From Desulfomonile tiedjei (GTDB lineage Bacteria; Desulfobacterota; Desulfomonilia; Desulfomonilales; Desulfomonilaceae): a stretch of DNA of 42,451 bases. Below are positions 34,096 to 41,598 of this stretch, one piece after another. A program made the translations under genes and the position numbers. How positions within the stretch are numbered: position 1 is the first letter of the stretch; the number at the start of each line of letters is the position of its first letter. The notes below the pieces were generated by a model that saw nothing but the letters and a program-made list of their open reading frames with translations, was not told the origin of the DNA and did not search any database. The stretch covers positions 1-42,451 of the forward strand of contig JACRDG010000075.1 in NCBI GenBank assembly GCA_016218715.1, in the 5' to 3' direction.

Positions 34096-35121
34096 TCAGG
34101 CGGAAGGTGCGCGATCGCTCAGATGTTCGTCGCGGAGCGGTTCGCCGCCCTTCACTCCGGCGGTGAGGACGCGGCCGATGACTTCATCAATTCTCGACGG
34201 AGCGATGCCGTCTCCCGGGCGCAATGGAATCATCATGTCCATGGTCAGTCTGGTGCCGGCCGGCAGGTCTCTGGTCGCGACGAGGCTGCGCCGCATCGGC
34301 TTGCGGGCGTCTCCATCGGACAGCGGCTTGCCGTATTCACCGAGAGCCTTCTGCACGAGACTCCCCTCTTCGACGAGGCGCTTGAACTCGGATGGTTCGG
34401 CCGACAGCTTGTGATCTCCGATGGTCTGGTTCTTATCCAAGGTGAAGTGCTTCTCGATGACGAGGGCGCCCAGCGCAACGGCCCCGAGGCAGGCCGCCAC
34501 TCCGAGCGTATGGTCGGAGTACCCGATGGGAACCCCGAAACGATCGCGCAGATGCGGAATCGACAAGAGGTTGGCCTTTTCGATCGGCGTCGGATACAGC
34601 GAGACGCAATGGAGCAGAACGAGGCGGTCCGACGGAATATCCTTGATGGCCTCGGCGATCTCGTCCGGCGTCGCCATGCCGGTCGAAAGAATGAGGGGTT
34701 TGTTCCGCTTGACGAGCGAGCGGATCAGCGGCTTATTCGTCAGGTCGCCGGAGGCGATTTTGTATGCGGGCACGAAATCGTCCAGCATGTCCGCGCTGGC
34801 CTCGTCGAAGGCGCTGGAGAAGAACTCGCTGCCCTCCCGCCTGGCCAGCTCCGCCAGTTCCCGCCATTGCGCCGGGGCGAATTCCAGGCTCCTGAACCGC
34901 TCCAACTGAGTCTTGTACTGCGCCCTGACATGGGCCAGCGCCGGCACATCGGGCCGTACGAGCTTTTCAGCCCGGTAGGTCTGGAATTTGACGGCGCTGG
35001 CCCCGGAGCGGGCGGCGGCGACGACCAATTCCTTGGCCAGCGAAAAATCGCCGTTGTGGTTGCTTCCGATTTCGGCGATGAAGAAGACCGACGGCCCGAT
35101 TTCATAACGCCCGATTTTCAT
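34096..35121 (-). CDS. neuB: N-acetylneuraminate/nonulosonate synthase
   Basis: 341 residues from ATG 35121 with AGGAG 8 bases upstream. NeuB (TIM barrel plus SAF antifreeze-like domain) condenses PEP with an N-acylated hexosamine to give a 9-carbon sialic acid-like product. FIAEIGSNHNG, KFQTY (Lys45), YKIASGD (Lys121), STGM, HCVSLYPTP, GYSDHT (His204) and IEKHFTLDK (His225) are all present, so the metal and PEP ligands are intact. The SAF domain begins near MRRSLVATRDLPAGT. It differs from the second NeuB domain at 36535-38292. The N-acetylmannosamine or diaminosugar precursor enzymes are not in the window, so the product (Neu, Leg or Pse type) cannot be named. Confidence 0.95.
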   Translation of the reverse strand: MKIGRYEIGPSVFFIAEIGSNHNGDFSLAKELVVAAARSGASAVKFQTYRAEKLVRPDVPALAHVRAQYKTQLERFRSLEFAPAQWRELAELARREGSEFFSSAFDEASADMLDDFVPAYKIASGDLTNKPLIRSLVKRNKPLILSTGMATPDEIAEAIKDIPSDRLVLLHCVSLYPTPIEKANLLSIPHLRDRFGVPIGYSDHTLGVAACLGAVALGALVIEKHFTLDKNQTIGDHKLSAEPSEFKRLVEEGSLVQKALGEYGKPLSDGDARKPMRRSLVATRDLPAGTRLTMDMMIPLRPGDGIAPSRIDEVIGRVLTAGVKGGEPLRDEHLSDRAPSA

Positions 35122-35155
35122 CGCACTGGCTCCTGAAGTTGTGGAGGGACTCTCG

Positions 35156-36538
35156 TCAACCCTTCGCAGGCCGCTCGGCCTGCAACATCTGCTCGGCCAC
35201 CCAGAAATCGAAGTCATTTTCGAGCCGCAATGATTCCTGCGGGGCCATCTCGATGTAGCTGATGCGCTTCCCCAGGAAATTTCCGGCCCGGATCAGCTCG
35301 GCCGAGGTGAGATAGAGGGCGCCATTCTCTTTGAAAATGACTTCTTTCTCTTCCCGTAGCAGCCGCTTCTGATAACCGACCGGCTCGAGCCCTTCTTTGC
35401 CGCGGCGCCAGTGAAACGTCAGATCCTGAGACACCGACAGCACGGAATCGGCATGGTACAGGAGCAGAGTGTCGATGGCCTCCGCAAGATGCGCGGCCCG
35501 ACGGAACGGACAGTGCAGGTGGAGCACGGCCACGAGATCCGGACGGTAGTCTTCATCCTCGGCCAACCGGCTGAGGAGATGGCGCAACGTTTCTTCCACC
35601 GAGACCGACGACCGCGCCAGCTCCTGCGGACGCAGGAAAGGAACGTCCGCCCCGAGCGCACGCGCCGCTTCGGCCACTTCAAAATCCTCGGTCGAGACGA
35701 TGAGCCGATCGAGCACCTTGGCCTGCAGCGCCTGATCGATGGAGTGCGCCATCAGCGGGCGGCCGCCCAGCTTGAACAGCGGCAGTTTCTGTCCGTCCCG
35801 CTGGCGGGCCATGGCGGGGATGATCCCCAGGACGCGCTTCGAGTTGCGCGCGCCTTTCGACTCGACGAATTTCTTTTTGACCTGACGGCGGGCCTCCATG
35901 CGGCCTTCGAAGTTCCGGGACATGTTGCGATCATGCTGCCGGTAATACAGAAGCGGCAGGTTGACGTTGTAGACGTTGAACCGGTCGATGAAACGAATCC
36001 AGAAATCGTAGTCTTCCTGGTACCGGAGGGTCTCGTCGTAGCCCCCCAGGGCTTCGAAACACCACCGGCGATACATGGCCCCGGCCGCCAACGGACTGCG
36101 ATCAAGGAGCGTGACCTCATCGTGGACCTTCGGCAGCCGCACGTGCTCCATGATGCCACCGCGCAAGTCCACCCGATAGTAATCCGGGAAGACCATGTGG
36201 ACATTCGGATGCCTATCGAGAAAATGCGCCTCCACGAGCAGCATGTTCTCGTCGAAATAGTCGTCGGCGTCCAGCCGTATCAGATATTCCCCCTTTGACG
36301 CCGTAATGCCACGGTTGGATGCGGCGGCTAGGCCGAGACCCGTCAAGCGGACCACGTGAATCCTCGAGTCGCCGGCATAGCCCTCCAGCAAACGCTGGGT
36401 GTAATCGGTCGAGCCGTCATCGACAATGACCAGCTCAAAGTCGGTGTAGCTCTGCTCGAGGACCGAGCGCACCGCCCGGTCCAGATGCTTGGCGTAATTG
36501 TGGGCGGTGAGGATGACGCTGACCCGCGGACTGCTCAT
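35156..36538 (-). CDS. Fused GT2 glycosyltransferase plus CMP-nonulosonate synthetase (NeuA-like)
   Basis: 460 residues from ATG 36538, in an ATGA overlap with the upstream NeuB-SpsF gene. Residues 1 to about 230 are GT2: VSVILTAHNYAKHLDRAVRS, VIVDDGSTD, Asp90-Ala-Asp92 in RLDADDYFD, and GGYDETLRYQEDYDFWIRF with the ED-x-W element. Residues about 235-460 are a CMP-sialic acid synthetase: VLGIIPA, RPLMAHSIDQAL, DRLIVSTED, VPFLRPQELARSSVSVEETL and FKENGALYLTSAELI. The nucleotide signature PAR-x-GSK is altered to PAMARQRDGQK, so CTP binding may differ. The fusion would link activation and transfer of sugars in one protein. NeuA and GT2 are normally separate. Which sugar the GT2 half uses is unknown. 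Confidence 0.9.
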   Translation of the reverse strand: MSSPRVSVILTAHNYAKHLDRAVRSVLEQSYTDFELVIVDDGSTDYTQRLLEGYAGDSRIHVVRLTGLGLAAASNRGITASKGEYLIRLDADDYFDENMLLVEAHFLDRHPNVHMVFPDYYRVDLRGGIMEHVRLPKVHDEVTLLDRSPLAAGAMYRRWCFEALGGYDETLRYQEDYDFWIRFIDRFNVYNVNLPLLYYRQHDRNMSRNFEGRMEARRQVKKKFVESKGARNSKRVLGIIPAMARQRDGQKLPLFKLGGRPLMAHSIDQALQAKVLDRLIVSTEDFEVAEAARALGADVPFLRPQELARSSVSVEETLRHLLSRLAEDEDYRPDLVAVLHLHCPFRRAAHLAEAIDTLLLYHADSVLSVSQDLTFHWRRGKEGLEPVGYQKRLLREEKEVIFKENGALYLTSAELIRAGNFLGKRISYIEMAPQESLRLENDFDFWVAEQMLQAERPAKG

Positions 36539-38292
36539 GCGGTGACTTTCAACCGGGCGTTGATCTCGGGCGGCACCCGCGACGGGACCTGCGCGTTCCA
36601 GGAGACGCATTCCGGACTGGCATCCAGCAATTGCACGACCTCCGAAAGCGGAAAGACACGGCCATCGCGGTACAGCCGGCCATAGACGAACTCAAGGACT
36701 TTCAGATCCTCCGGGGTATCGAGAGTCAGCCTGTACATCGGCCGCCGCAATTCCGGATTGGGCACGCTCCATCGTCCCAGCGTGAAGACCGCGGGATTGT
36801 TTTTGAAATAGAGGGTCATGTATTCGCTGCCGGAGGGATCCTCCGCCAGGTCATGCGCCCGTCGAAGCGCCGGAACCGAGATGACTTCCGGGCGGGTCCC
36901 CCGCGGGAGATCGTCCGTACACGTGTAGTCGGCCCCTTCCGCGCAATGCTGGCGGACCATGGCCGCTACGGCGTCCGGATCGGTCAAGGGGTTGTCGCCG
37001 GTCACGCGCACGATCACATCGGCGTGCTGACGCTCGGCGACGTCCAGGAACCGCGCCATCACATCGGCCTCGCTTCCGGCGTAGGCCTCGATTCCCAAGC
37101 GCGCCGCTTCTTCCAAAAGCACGCGATCCTGGGGATGGGTCGAGGTGCACAGCACGAGCTTCCCCACGGCCTCCACAAGCCGCAACCGTTCGACCAAGTG
37201 GTGCAATACGGGCTTCCCCGCGATCGGGAGCAGCGCCTTTCCGGGAAGCCGCGTCGACTTCATCCGGACGGCGATCAGAATGAGCGTGCGCGGGGGTTCC
37301 ACGTCCCCGGGCGTGAGCGCCTCCTCCGAAGCCACATCCCGCAGCAACTTCTTGCCGAGCAGGGCCTCGACGCATTCCGGTCCCGCGCCGGGCACAGGAG
37401 TCCGCTTCATCGCCACCCGTTTCCTGGTGAGGATGGCGCCCCGCTTGAGCGCATCACGAGCCACCACCTTTTTTTGCATGGACTCGCGGTAGCGGACCTC
37501 CGATTCGGAGAGCGCCGGACATCGTTGTCCCAGCGCGCGTTCGGTTTTGCGGACCCAGTCGGCCATCCGCCGAAATTCGTCGGGGTTCAGCGCCGAGACC
37601 CAATCCCGGCTTTTGCTGCCTCGGTCCTTCGTCAGATGTTTCTCGATCACCCGCGCGCCCAATCCGACCGCCACGACCGGGAGGACCGGGCAGATGGCAT
37701 CCTCTCCCGCGCAATGATCGGCAAACCCGACGGAAACCCCGAAACGATCACGCAGCCATTCCAGCCGCCGAAGATGCGTATCTTCGATCTGGGTCGGAAA
37801 GCCCTGGAAACCATGGTGCAGCACGAGTTCTCCGGCCGACTCCGCTTTCAGCACGTTCAAAACGGAGGCGATCTCCTCCTCCGTTTCGCCGCTGACCGCC
37901 ACGAGAAGCGGCTTGCCGGTCTTCGCCAGCGCCCGCAGCAGGTCCCGGTCCCCCGTGATCGTGGTCGTGATCTTGTACGCTTCGATGCCGAGGGCTTCGG
38001 CAAGCTCCAGGCTGGCGTGATCGTACACATCGGCCAGCACACGAAGCCCCGCGTCCCGAGCGGCTCGAACGACGGTGATCCAGTCCGCCGGTTGAATCTC
38101 GATCTGGCGGAACGCGGCGGCCTTGGGATGATCGCGGACGACCAATTCATCGGCTCGAAAAATCTGGAACTTCACGGCGTCCGCTCCGGCCTGGGCGGCA
38201 AGCCGGGCGAGTTCGATCGCCAGGTCGGGGCGCCCGTCATGACCGGATGCCACTTCTGCGATGATAAGGACCTGTTCGCCGGACAGTTGCAT
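36535..38292 (-). CDS. Fused NeuB-like synthase plus SpsF-like cytidylyltransferase
   Basis: 585 residues. Residues 1 to about 270 are a divergent NeuB TIM barrel: IIAEVASGHDG, AVKFQIFRADEL, ITTTITGD in place of the usual IASGD, VSGETEEE in place of STGM, GFADHCAGED (His193) and IEKHLTKD (His219), which keep both metal histidines. A SAF-like domain follows at about 272-335. Residues about 336-585 resemble SpsF/KdsB nucleotidyltransferases, starting AVRMKSTRLPGKALLPIAGKP and continuing VTGDNPLTDPD, a typical MobA-like cytidylyltransferase pattern. Synthase and CMP-activating enzyme in one chain would channel the acid sugar. The start is ATG 38292, 4 bases after the radical SAM stop. The product sugar is not known and may differ from that of the neighbouring NeuB. 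Confidence 0.9.
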   Translation of the reverse strand: MQLSGEQVLIIAEVASGHDGRPDLAIELARLAAQAGADAVKFQIFRADELVVRDHPKAAAFRQIEIQPADWITVVRAARDAGLRVLADVYDHASLELAEALGIEAYKITTTITGDRDLLRALAKTGKPLLVAVSGETEEEIASVLNVLKAESAGELVLHHGFQGFPTQIEDTHLRRLEWLRDRFGVSVGFADHCAGEDAICPVLPVVAVGLGARVIEKHLTKDRGSKSRDWVSALNPDEFRRMADWVRKTERALGQRCPALSESEVRYRESMQKKVVARDALKRGAILTRKRVAMKRTPVPGAGPECVEALLGKKLLRDVASEEALTPGDVEPPRTLILIAVRMKSTRLPGKALLPIAGKPVLHHLVERLRLVEAVGKLVLCTSTHPQDRVLLEEAARLGIEAYAGSEADVMARFLDVAERQHADVIVRVTGDNPLTDPDAVAAMVRQHCAEGADYTCTDDLPRGTRPEVISVPALRRAHDLAEDPSGSEYMTLYFKNNPAVFTLGRWSVPNPELRRPMYRLTLDTPEDLKVLEFVYGRLYRDGRVFPLSEVVQLLDASPECVSWNAQVPSRVPPEINARLKVTA

Positions 38293-38296
38293 GGGG

Positions 38297-39352
38297 CTAA
38301 TACTGGTACACTTTCTTTTCGCCGCTCTGGATCTGCAGCAACGTGTCGGGAGTCACCTTCTCCCACACGTAGCTTTCCTTGACGAAACAGTGGTTGCAGG
38401 GCGCGAACTCGTCCAGCTTCCGGTCCCGCAGAAGCTGCCGAAGTTTGGTCATCCGCTTCCCCCGCCAGATCGCCCCGAGATCCTCCTTGTTGGCGTCCCC
38501 GATGGTCCACTCCATCTGCCAGTCGGAACAACAGGGCAGGACCCGCCCGTCGCGGGCGACGATCATTCGCTGCCAGGGTTGCGGACAGCAGGCCCGCTCC
38601 ACCGCCACCTGATCGCCGACCGTATGATCGCCCTGTCCGCGATTGGAGACATCGCTGATCCGAATGTCATCCACGATCGGCTTCCACATCTCGATGAATT
38701 GCTCCACTTCGTGGGCATTGTCCTTCATGCGGACCATCTGGATGCGGATAAACGGTCGGACCCGGCCCAGCTCATCCCGGATGGACCGGAACAGCATGAC
38801 ATTCTCCCGAAGCTTTTCGAAACTCGCGCGGACGCGAATGCGCTCGTAGGTCTCCTTCGTCGCCCCATCCATGGAGATGATGACCCGGTCCAGCCCCGCG
38901 AGAATGACTTCGCGGATGCGGATCGTGGTAAAGGGAATCCCGTTGGTGTTCATCTGGACTTCCAGAATCCCCTTGGATTTTGCATGGCGGATGACGTCGG
39001 CCAGATCCCGGTGCAACGCGGACTCTCCGCGCCAGTTCAATTTGATCGAACGCACCCCGTGCCGGGCGGCTTGATCGATCATCCGCTTGGCGAATCCGGT
39101 GTCCATCGTCGTGGCGCCTTTGACCCCGTCCTCAATGCCCTGCGTGCACATGACGCACCGGAGATTGCAGGCGTCGGACAGTTCGATGTCGAGATGCGGG
39201 GGGAAGCGCCCCACCACGTCCAGCTTCGGCCGCAGCACAAAATTGGCCCTGTACCACAGGAACCGCGGATCGAAACCGCGCTTGGCAACTTCCACGACCC
39301 AGCTCCACCGTCGCCGCCACGCGTTCAGCTGATAATAGTTACTCTGCCCCAC
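38297..39352 (-). CDS. Radical SAM protein with SPASM-type C-terminal cysteines
   Basis: 351 residues from GTG 39352. The [4Fe-4S] motif CNLRCVMC (Cys62, Cys66, Cys69) follows PPHLDIELSDA. LNWRGESALHRDL, MNTNGIPF and IISMDGATKETYERIR are radical SAM barrel motifs. RACCPQPWQRMIVARDGRV, PCCSDW and the final CNHC provide SPASM/twitch-type auxiliary-cluster ligands. It lies between the sulfoquinovose synthase-like gene and the NeuB-SpsF fusion. Radical SAM proteins in glycan loci may make unusual sugar changes (epimerisation, dehydration), but the reaction is unknown here. The family call is secure. Confidence 0.92.
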   Translation of the reverse strand: MGQSNYYQLNAWRRRWSWVVEVAKRGFDPRFLWYRANFVLRPKLDVVGRFPPHLDIELSDACNLRCVMCTQGIEDGVKGATTMDTGFAKRMIDQAARHGVRSIKLNWRGESALHRDLADVIRHAKSKGILEVQMNTNGIPFTTIRIREVILAGLDRVIISMDGATKETYERIRVRASFEKLRENVMLFRSIRDELGRVRPFIRIQMVRMKDNAHEVEQFIEMWKPIVDDIRISDVSNRGQGDHTVGDQVAVERACCPQPWQRMIVARDGRVLPCCSDWQMEWTIGDANKEDLGAIWRGKRMTKLRQLLRDRKLDEFAPCNHCFVKESYVWEKVTPDTLLQIQSGEKKVYQY

Positions 39353-39384
39353 GAATCCCGCCCCCTCTTTTCAACGCCATGCGA

Positions 39385-40578
39385 TCATGCCTTCTGGTCG
39401 AGGAACGCCACCCGCCGGCGCGTGCCGTCCCATCGGATGTCCGGCACCAGCGCTTCCCGGCGGGCCTCAATCCGATCTTTATATCTCAGCAAATCCGTCA
39501 GCATGACTTTCATTTCTGTCTCGATATCGTGCGATGGTTTGTAGCCGAGATCCAGGAGATGTTTGTGGTCCGGATTGTAGTAATGTTTCTCCTGTTCCTT
39601 GCGCGGATTCTCCACGTTCTTGACCTCGACGTTCAGCCCCAGGGTGCCCGCCACCTTCTTCACCTTTTGGGCCAGTTCGGAGAGGTCATAGACTTCCTCA
39701 AATTGGTTGAACACCCGGCACTCGCCTTCCTTGGGAGGATGCTCGATGGCCAGGGTCATGCATTGCATCGAGTCGCGAAGCGGAAGGAAGCCGCGCAGCT
39801 GGTGACCGAGACCATAGGGCGAGAGAGGATGTCCGATCACAGCTTCCGCGCAATACCGGTTGATCGCCGTGCCGAAACACTGATCGAAATCAAAGCGTGT
39901 CACCAGGCGCTCATCGTCCCCCATTTCATCGATCCGCGTCCCGAAGACAACCCCTTGCATGATATCCGTCGAGCGCAGTCCCCAGAGCCGGCAGGCCATC
40001 ATCACGTTGTTCGAATCATGGACCTTGGTCTGGTGGTACCAACTATTCGCCTGCCGCGGAAACGGCAGCGTGTCCGTGCGCCCCCGATATTCGATCGTGA
40101 AATAACCTTCTGGAATATCGAGGTTCGGCGTGCCGTATTCCCCCATCGTGCCCAACTTGACGAGTTGCGCATCCCGGCAGGTTTCTTTCATGGCATACAG
40201 AATATTGAGGGTCCCCATAAGGTTGTTCACCATGGTGAACCGGCAATGATCTACATCCATCATGCTGTAGGGGGCCGACGGCATCTCACCCAGGTGCACG
40301 ATGGCCTCGGGCTGGAAGGCCTTGAAAGAGTTGAGGACGAAATTGTAGTCGCAGAGATCGCCCTTCTTGAACTCGAGGTTCCTGCCGAAATTGTCCTTGA
40401 AGGCCTCCAGGCGATCGGTCATCCGCTTGATCGGCGTCGCGGATTGAGAGCCCATCTCCGCCACCCAATCCCGGCGAAGGTACAGATCGCATCCTCCGAC
40501 CTCATGTCCCCGGCGAGCGAGGTACATCGCCAACGACCACCCCAGGTACCCATCCACCCCGGCAATAAACACGCGCAT
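39385..40578 (-). CDS. sqdB: UDP-sulfoquinovose synthase-like SDR (SQD1/SqdB family)
   Basis: 397 residues from ATG 40578 with AGAGGGG upstream. The family converts UDP-glucose and sulfite to UDP-sulfoquinovose. GVDGYLGWSLAMYLARRG at 7-24 matches the SQD1 NAD motif, and KLGTMGEYGTPNLDIPEGY contains Thr144. Tyr181 and Lys185 lie in SWYHQTKVHDSNN. These positions are within one of Thr145, Tyr182 and Lys186 of Arabidopsis SQD1. GRTDTLPFPRQA and GVVFGTR are also SQD1 hallmarks. In plants and phototrophs the product feeds sulfolipid. Here the neighbours are polysaccharide genes and no SqdX/SqdD homologue is visible, so a sulfonated sugar in the glycan is plausible. A related enzyme with other chemistry cannot be excluded. 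Confidence 0.85.
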   Translation of the reverse strand: MRVFIAGVDGYLGWSLAMYLARRGHEVGGCDLYLRRDWVAEMGSQSATPIKRMTDRLEAFKDNFGRNLEFKKGDLCDYNFVLNSFKAFQPEAIVHLGEMPSAPYSMMDVDHCRFTMVNNLMGTLNILYAMKETCRDAQLVKLGTMGEYGTPNLDIPEGYFTIEYRGRTDTLPFPRQANSWYHQTKVHDSNNVMMACRLWGLRSTDIMQGVVFGTRIDEMGDDERLVTRFDFDQCFGTAINRYCAEAVIGHPLSPYGLGHQLRGFLPLRDSMQCMTLAIEHPPKEGECRVFNQFEEVYDLSELAQKVKKVAGTLGLNVEVKNVENPRKEQEKHYYNPDHKHLLDLGYKPSHDIETEMKVMLTDLLRYKDRIEARREALVPDIRWDGTRRRVAFLDQKA

Positions 40579-40640
40579 AGCTTTACCCCTCTACTTCTTT
40601 CTTGTTAGCCGCTAAAAGGCGCTTCCGACATACTGTGGAG

Positions 40641-40654
40641 AACTGTCGACAGTT
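40641..40654. repeat. Perfect 14-bp palindrome AACTGTCGACAGTT
   Basis: The sequence equals its own reverse complement over all 14 bases. It lies 31 bases past the S74 gene stop and 62 bases before the sulfoquinovose synthase-like start. No T-run follows on either strand, so it does not look like a terminator. A dimeric regulator site is possible; chance is not excluded. Confidence 0.5.
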
Positions 40655-40685
40655 GCCCGTTTAAATACTACTGAAATTTGGCTCA

Positions 40686-41489
40686 TTATTGACCGCGCTT
40701 CAGGGTTACAACTTCTTTTTGTAATTCCAAGATCGCTTCTTGCTGCTCTTTGATCGCCTCAATTAGAACAGCATCGATGGCGGTACAGGAAAGCCCCTTT
40801 TGGGTGATATCGCCCTCCGGCGTAGTAACTGCTTCAGGAACAACCCTCTCAACTTCCTGAGCCAGTAGCCCAATCTGTCGGCCCATACTTGTGTACCCTT
40901 TCCACTCAAAACTCACCCCACGGAGGCGCAAAACTTTCTTCAAATACGACTCTTCCTTGGGCAAGGACCTGATATTTTTCTTAAGCCGTGCGTCAGAACA
41001 CATGGAACCTGTAATGCAGCCACCCGAGACATCTAATCGACTCGCTGGACTTGCTGTGCCGATTCCAACGTTGCCAGCGGACGTGATACGTAGCGCTTCA
41101 GTTAATGAGCTAGACCCGCGAGTACTAAATCTTAGATAGCTATCTGTGGTCGCCGCTCCATTCCAGGCTGCAGCGATAGAGGCCAAATTAGGGCCCGCAC
41201 CCGAACCGGAACCACCCACAAAAGTCAGTTCTGACCCCTCATTGGCTGCACCTGATCCGGTATTTCTATTTACAATCTGCAAGACGGTTTGAATTCCGCT
41301 ACCGTCAACACGAAATTGGCCCGCTGGGGAATTCGCGGACTGCCGAACATCAAATTTAAAATCTGGCGCCGTCGTCCCAATTCCTACATTACCAGTATCA
41401 GTTACCACGAAAAAGTCTCCAGCCCAGAGCGTGACCACCAAGGCCAACAGCAAGATTCCAGCAACTGCGCCAATCGTTGCATACCTCAT
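40686..41489 (-). CDS. S74-peptidase (endosialidase intramolecular chaperone) domain surface protein
   Basis: 267 residues from ATG 41489, which has GAGGAGG upstream. Residues 1-23 are a hydrophobic signal or anchor (GAVAGILLLALVVTLWAGD). The middle has two NVGIGT-x-x-P repeats (34-41 and 140-147) separated by a Ser/Gly-rich stretch. The C-terminal domain, with Ser165-Asp-Ala-Arg-Leu-Lys170, QIGLLAQEVERVVPEAV and a coiled coil from about 240 to 262, is the S74 chaperone found in phage tail fibres and bacterial surface proteins. It trimerises the fold and can cut itself off with a Ser/Lys dyad; both residues are present. A broken paralogue lies at 30372-31160. G+C is lower than in flanking genes (29/60 at 41101-41160). 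Its role in a glycan cluster is unknown. Confidence 0.88.
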   Translation of the reverse strand: MRYATIGAVAGILLLALVVTLWAGDFFVVTDTGNVGIGTTAPDFKFDVRQSANSPAGQFRVDGSGIQTVLQIVNRNTGSGAANEGSELTFVGGSGSGAGPNLASIAAAWNGAATTDSYLRFSTRGSSSLTEALRITSAGNVGIGTASPASRLDVSGGCITGSMCSDARLKKNIRSLPKEESYLKKVLRLRGVSFEWKGYTSMGRQIGLLAQEVERVVPEAVTTPEGDITQKGLSCTAIDAVLIEAIKEQQEAILELQKEVVTLKRGQ

Positions 41490-41494
41490 TGTAT

Positions 41495-41501
41495 CCTCCT
41501 C
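41495..41501 (-). promoter_or_regulatory. Strong ribosome binding site for the S74 gene
   Basis: GAGGAGG on the minus strand, 5 bases before ATG 41489. It places the start there and not at ATG 41522, whose extra 11 residues would precede the signal segment. Confidence 0.8.
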
Positions 41502-41598
41502 GGACAGCAGGGCCACGCGCACAGGAATATTCGATCTTCCCTGGAAGGTTTCATCTGACTTGAATCGCGAATGCTGGTGCTAATGTGGATATGCACCC

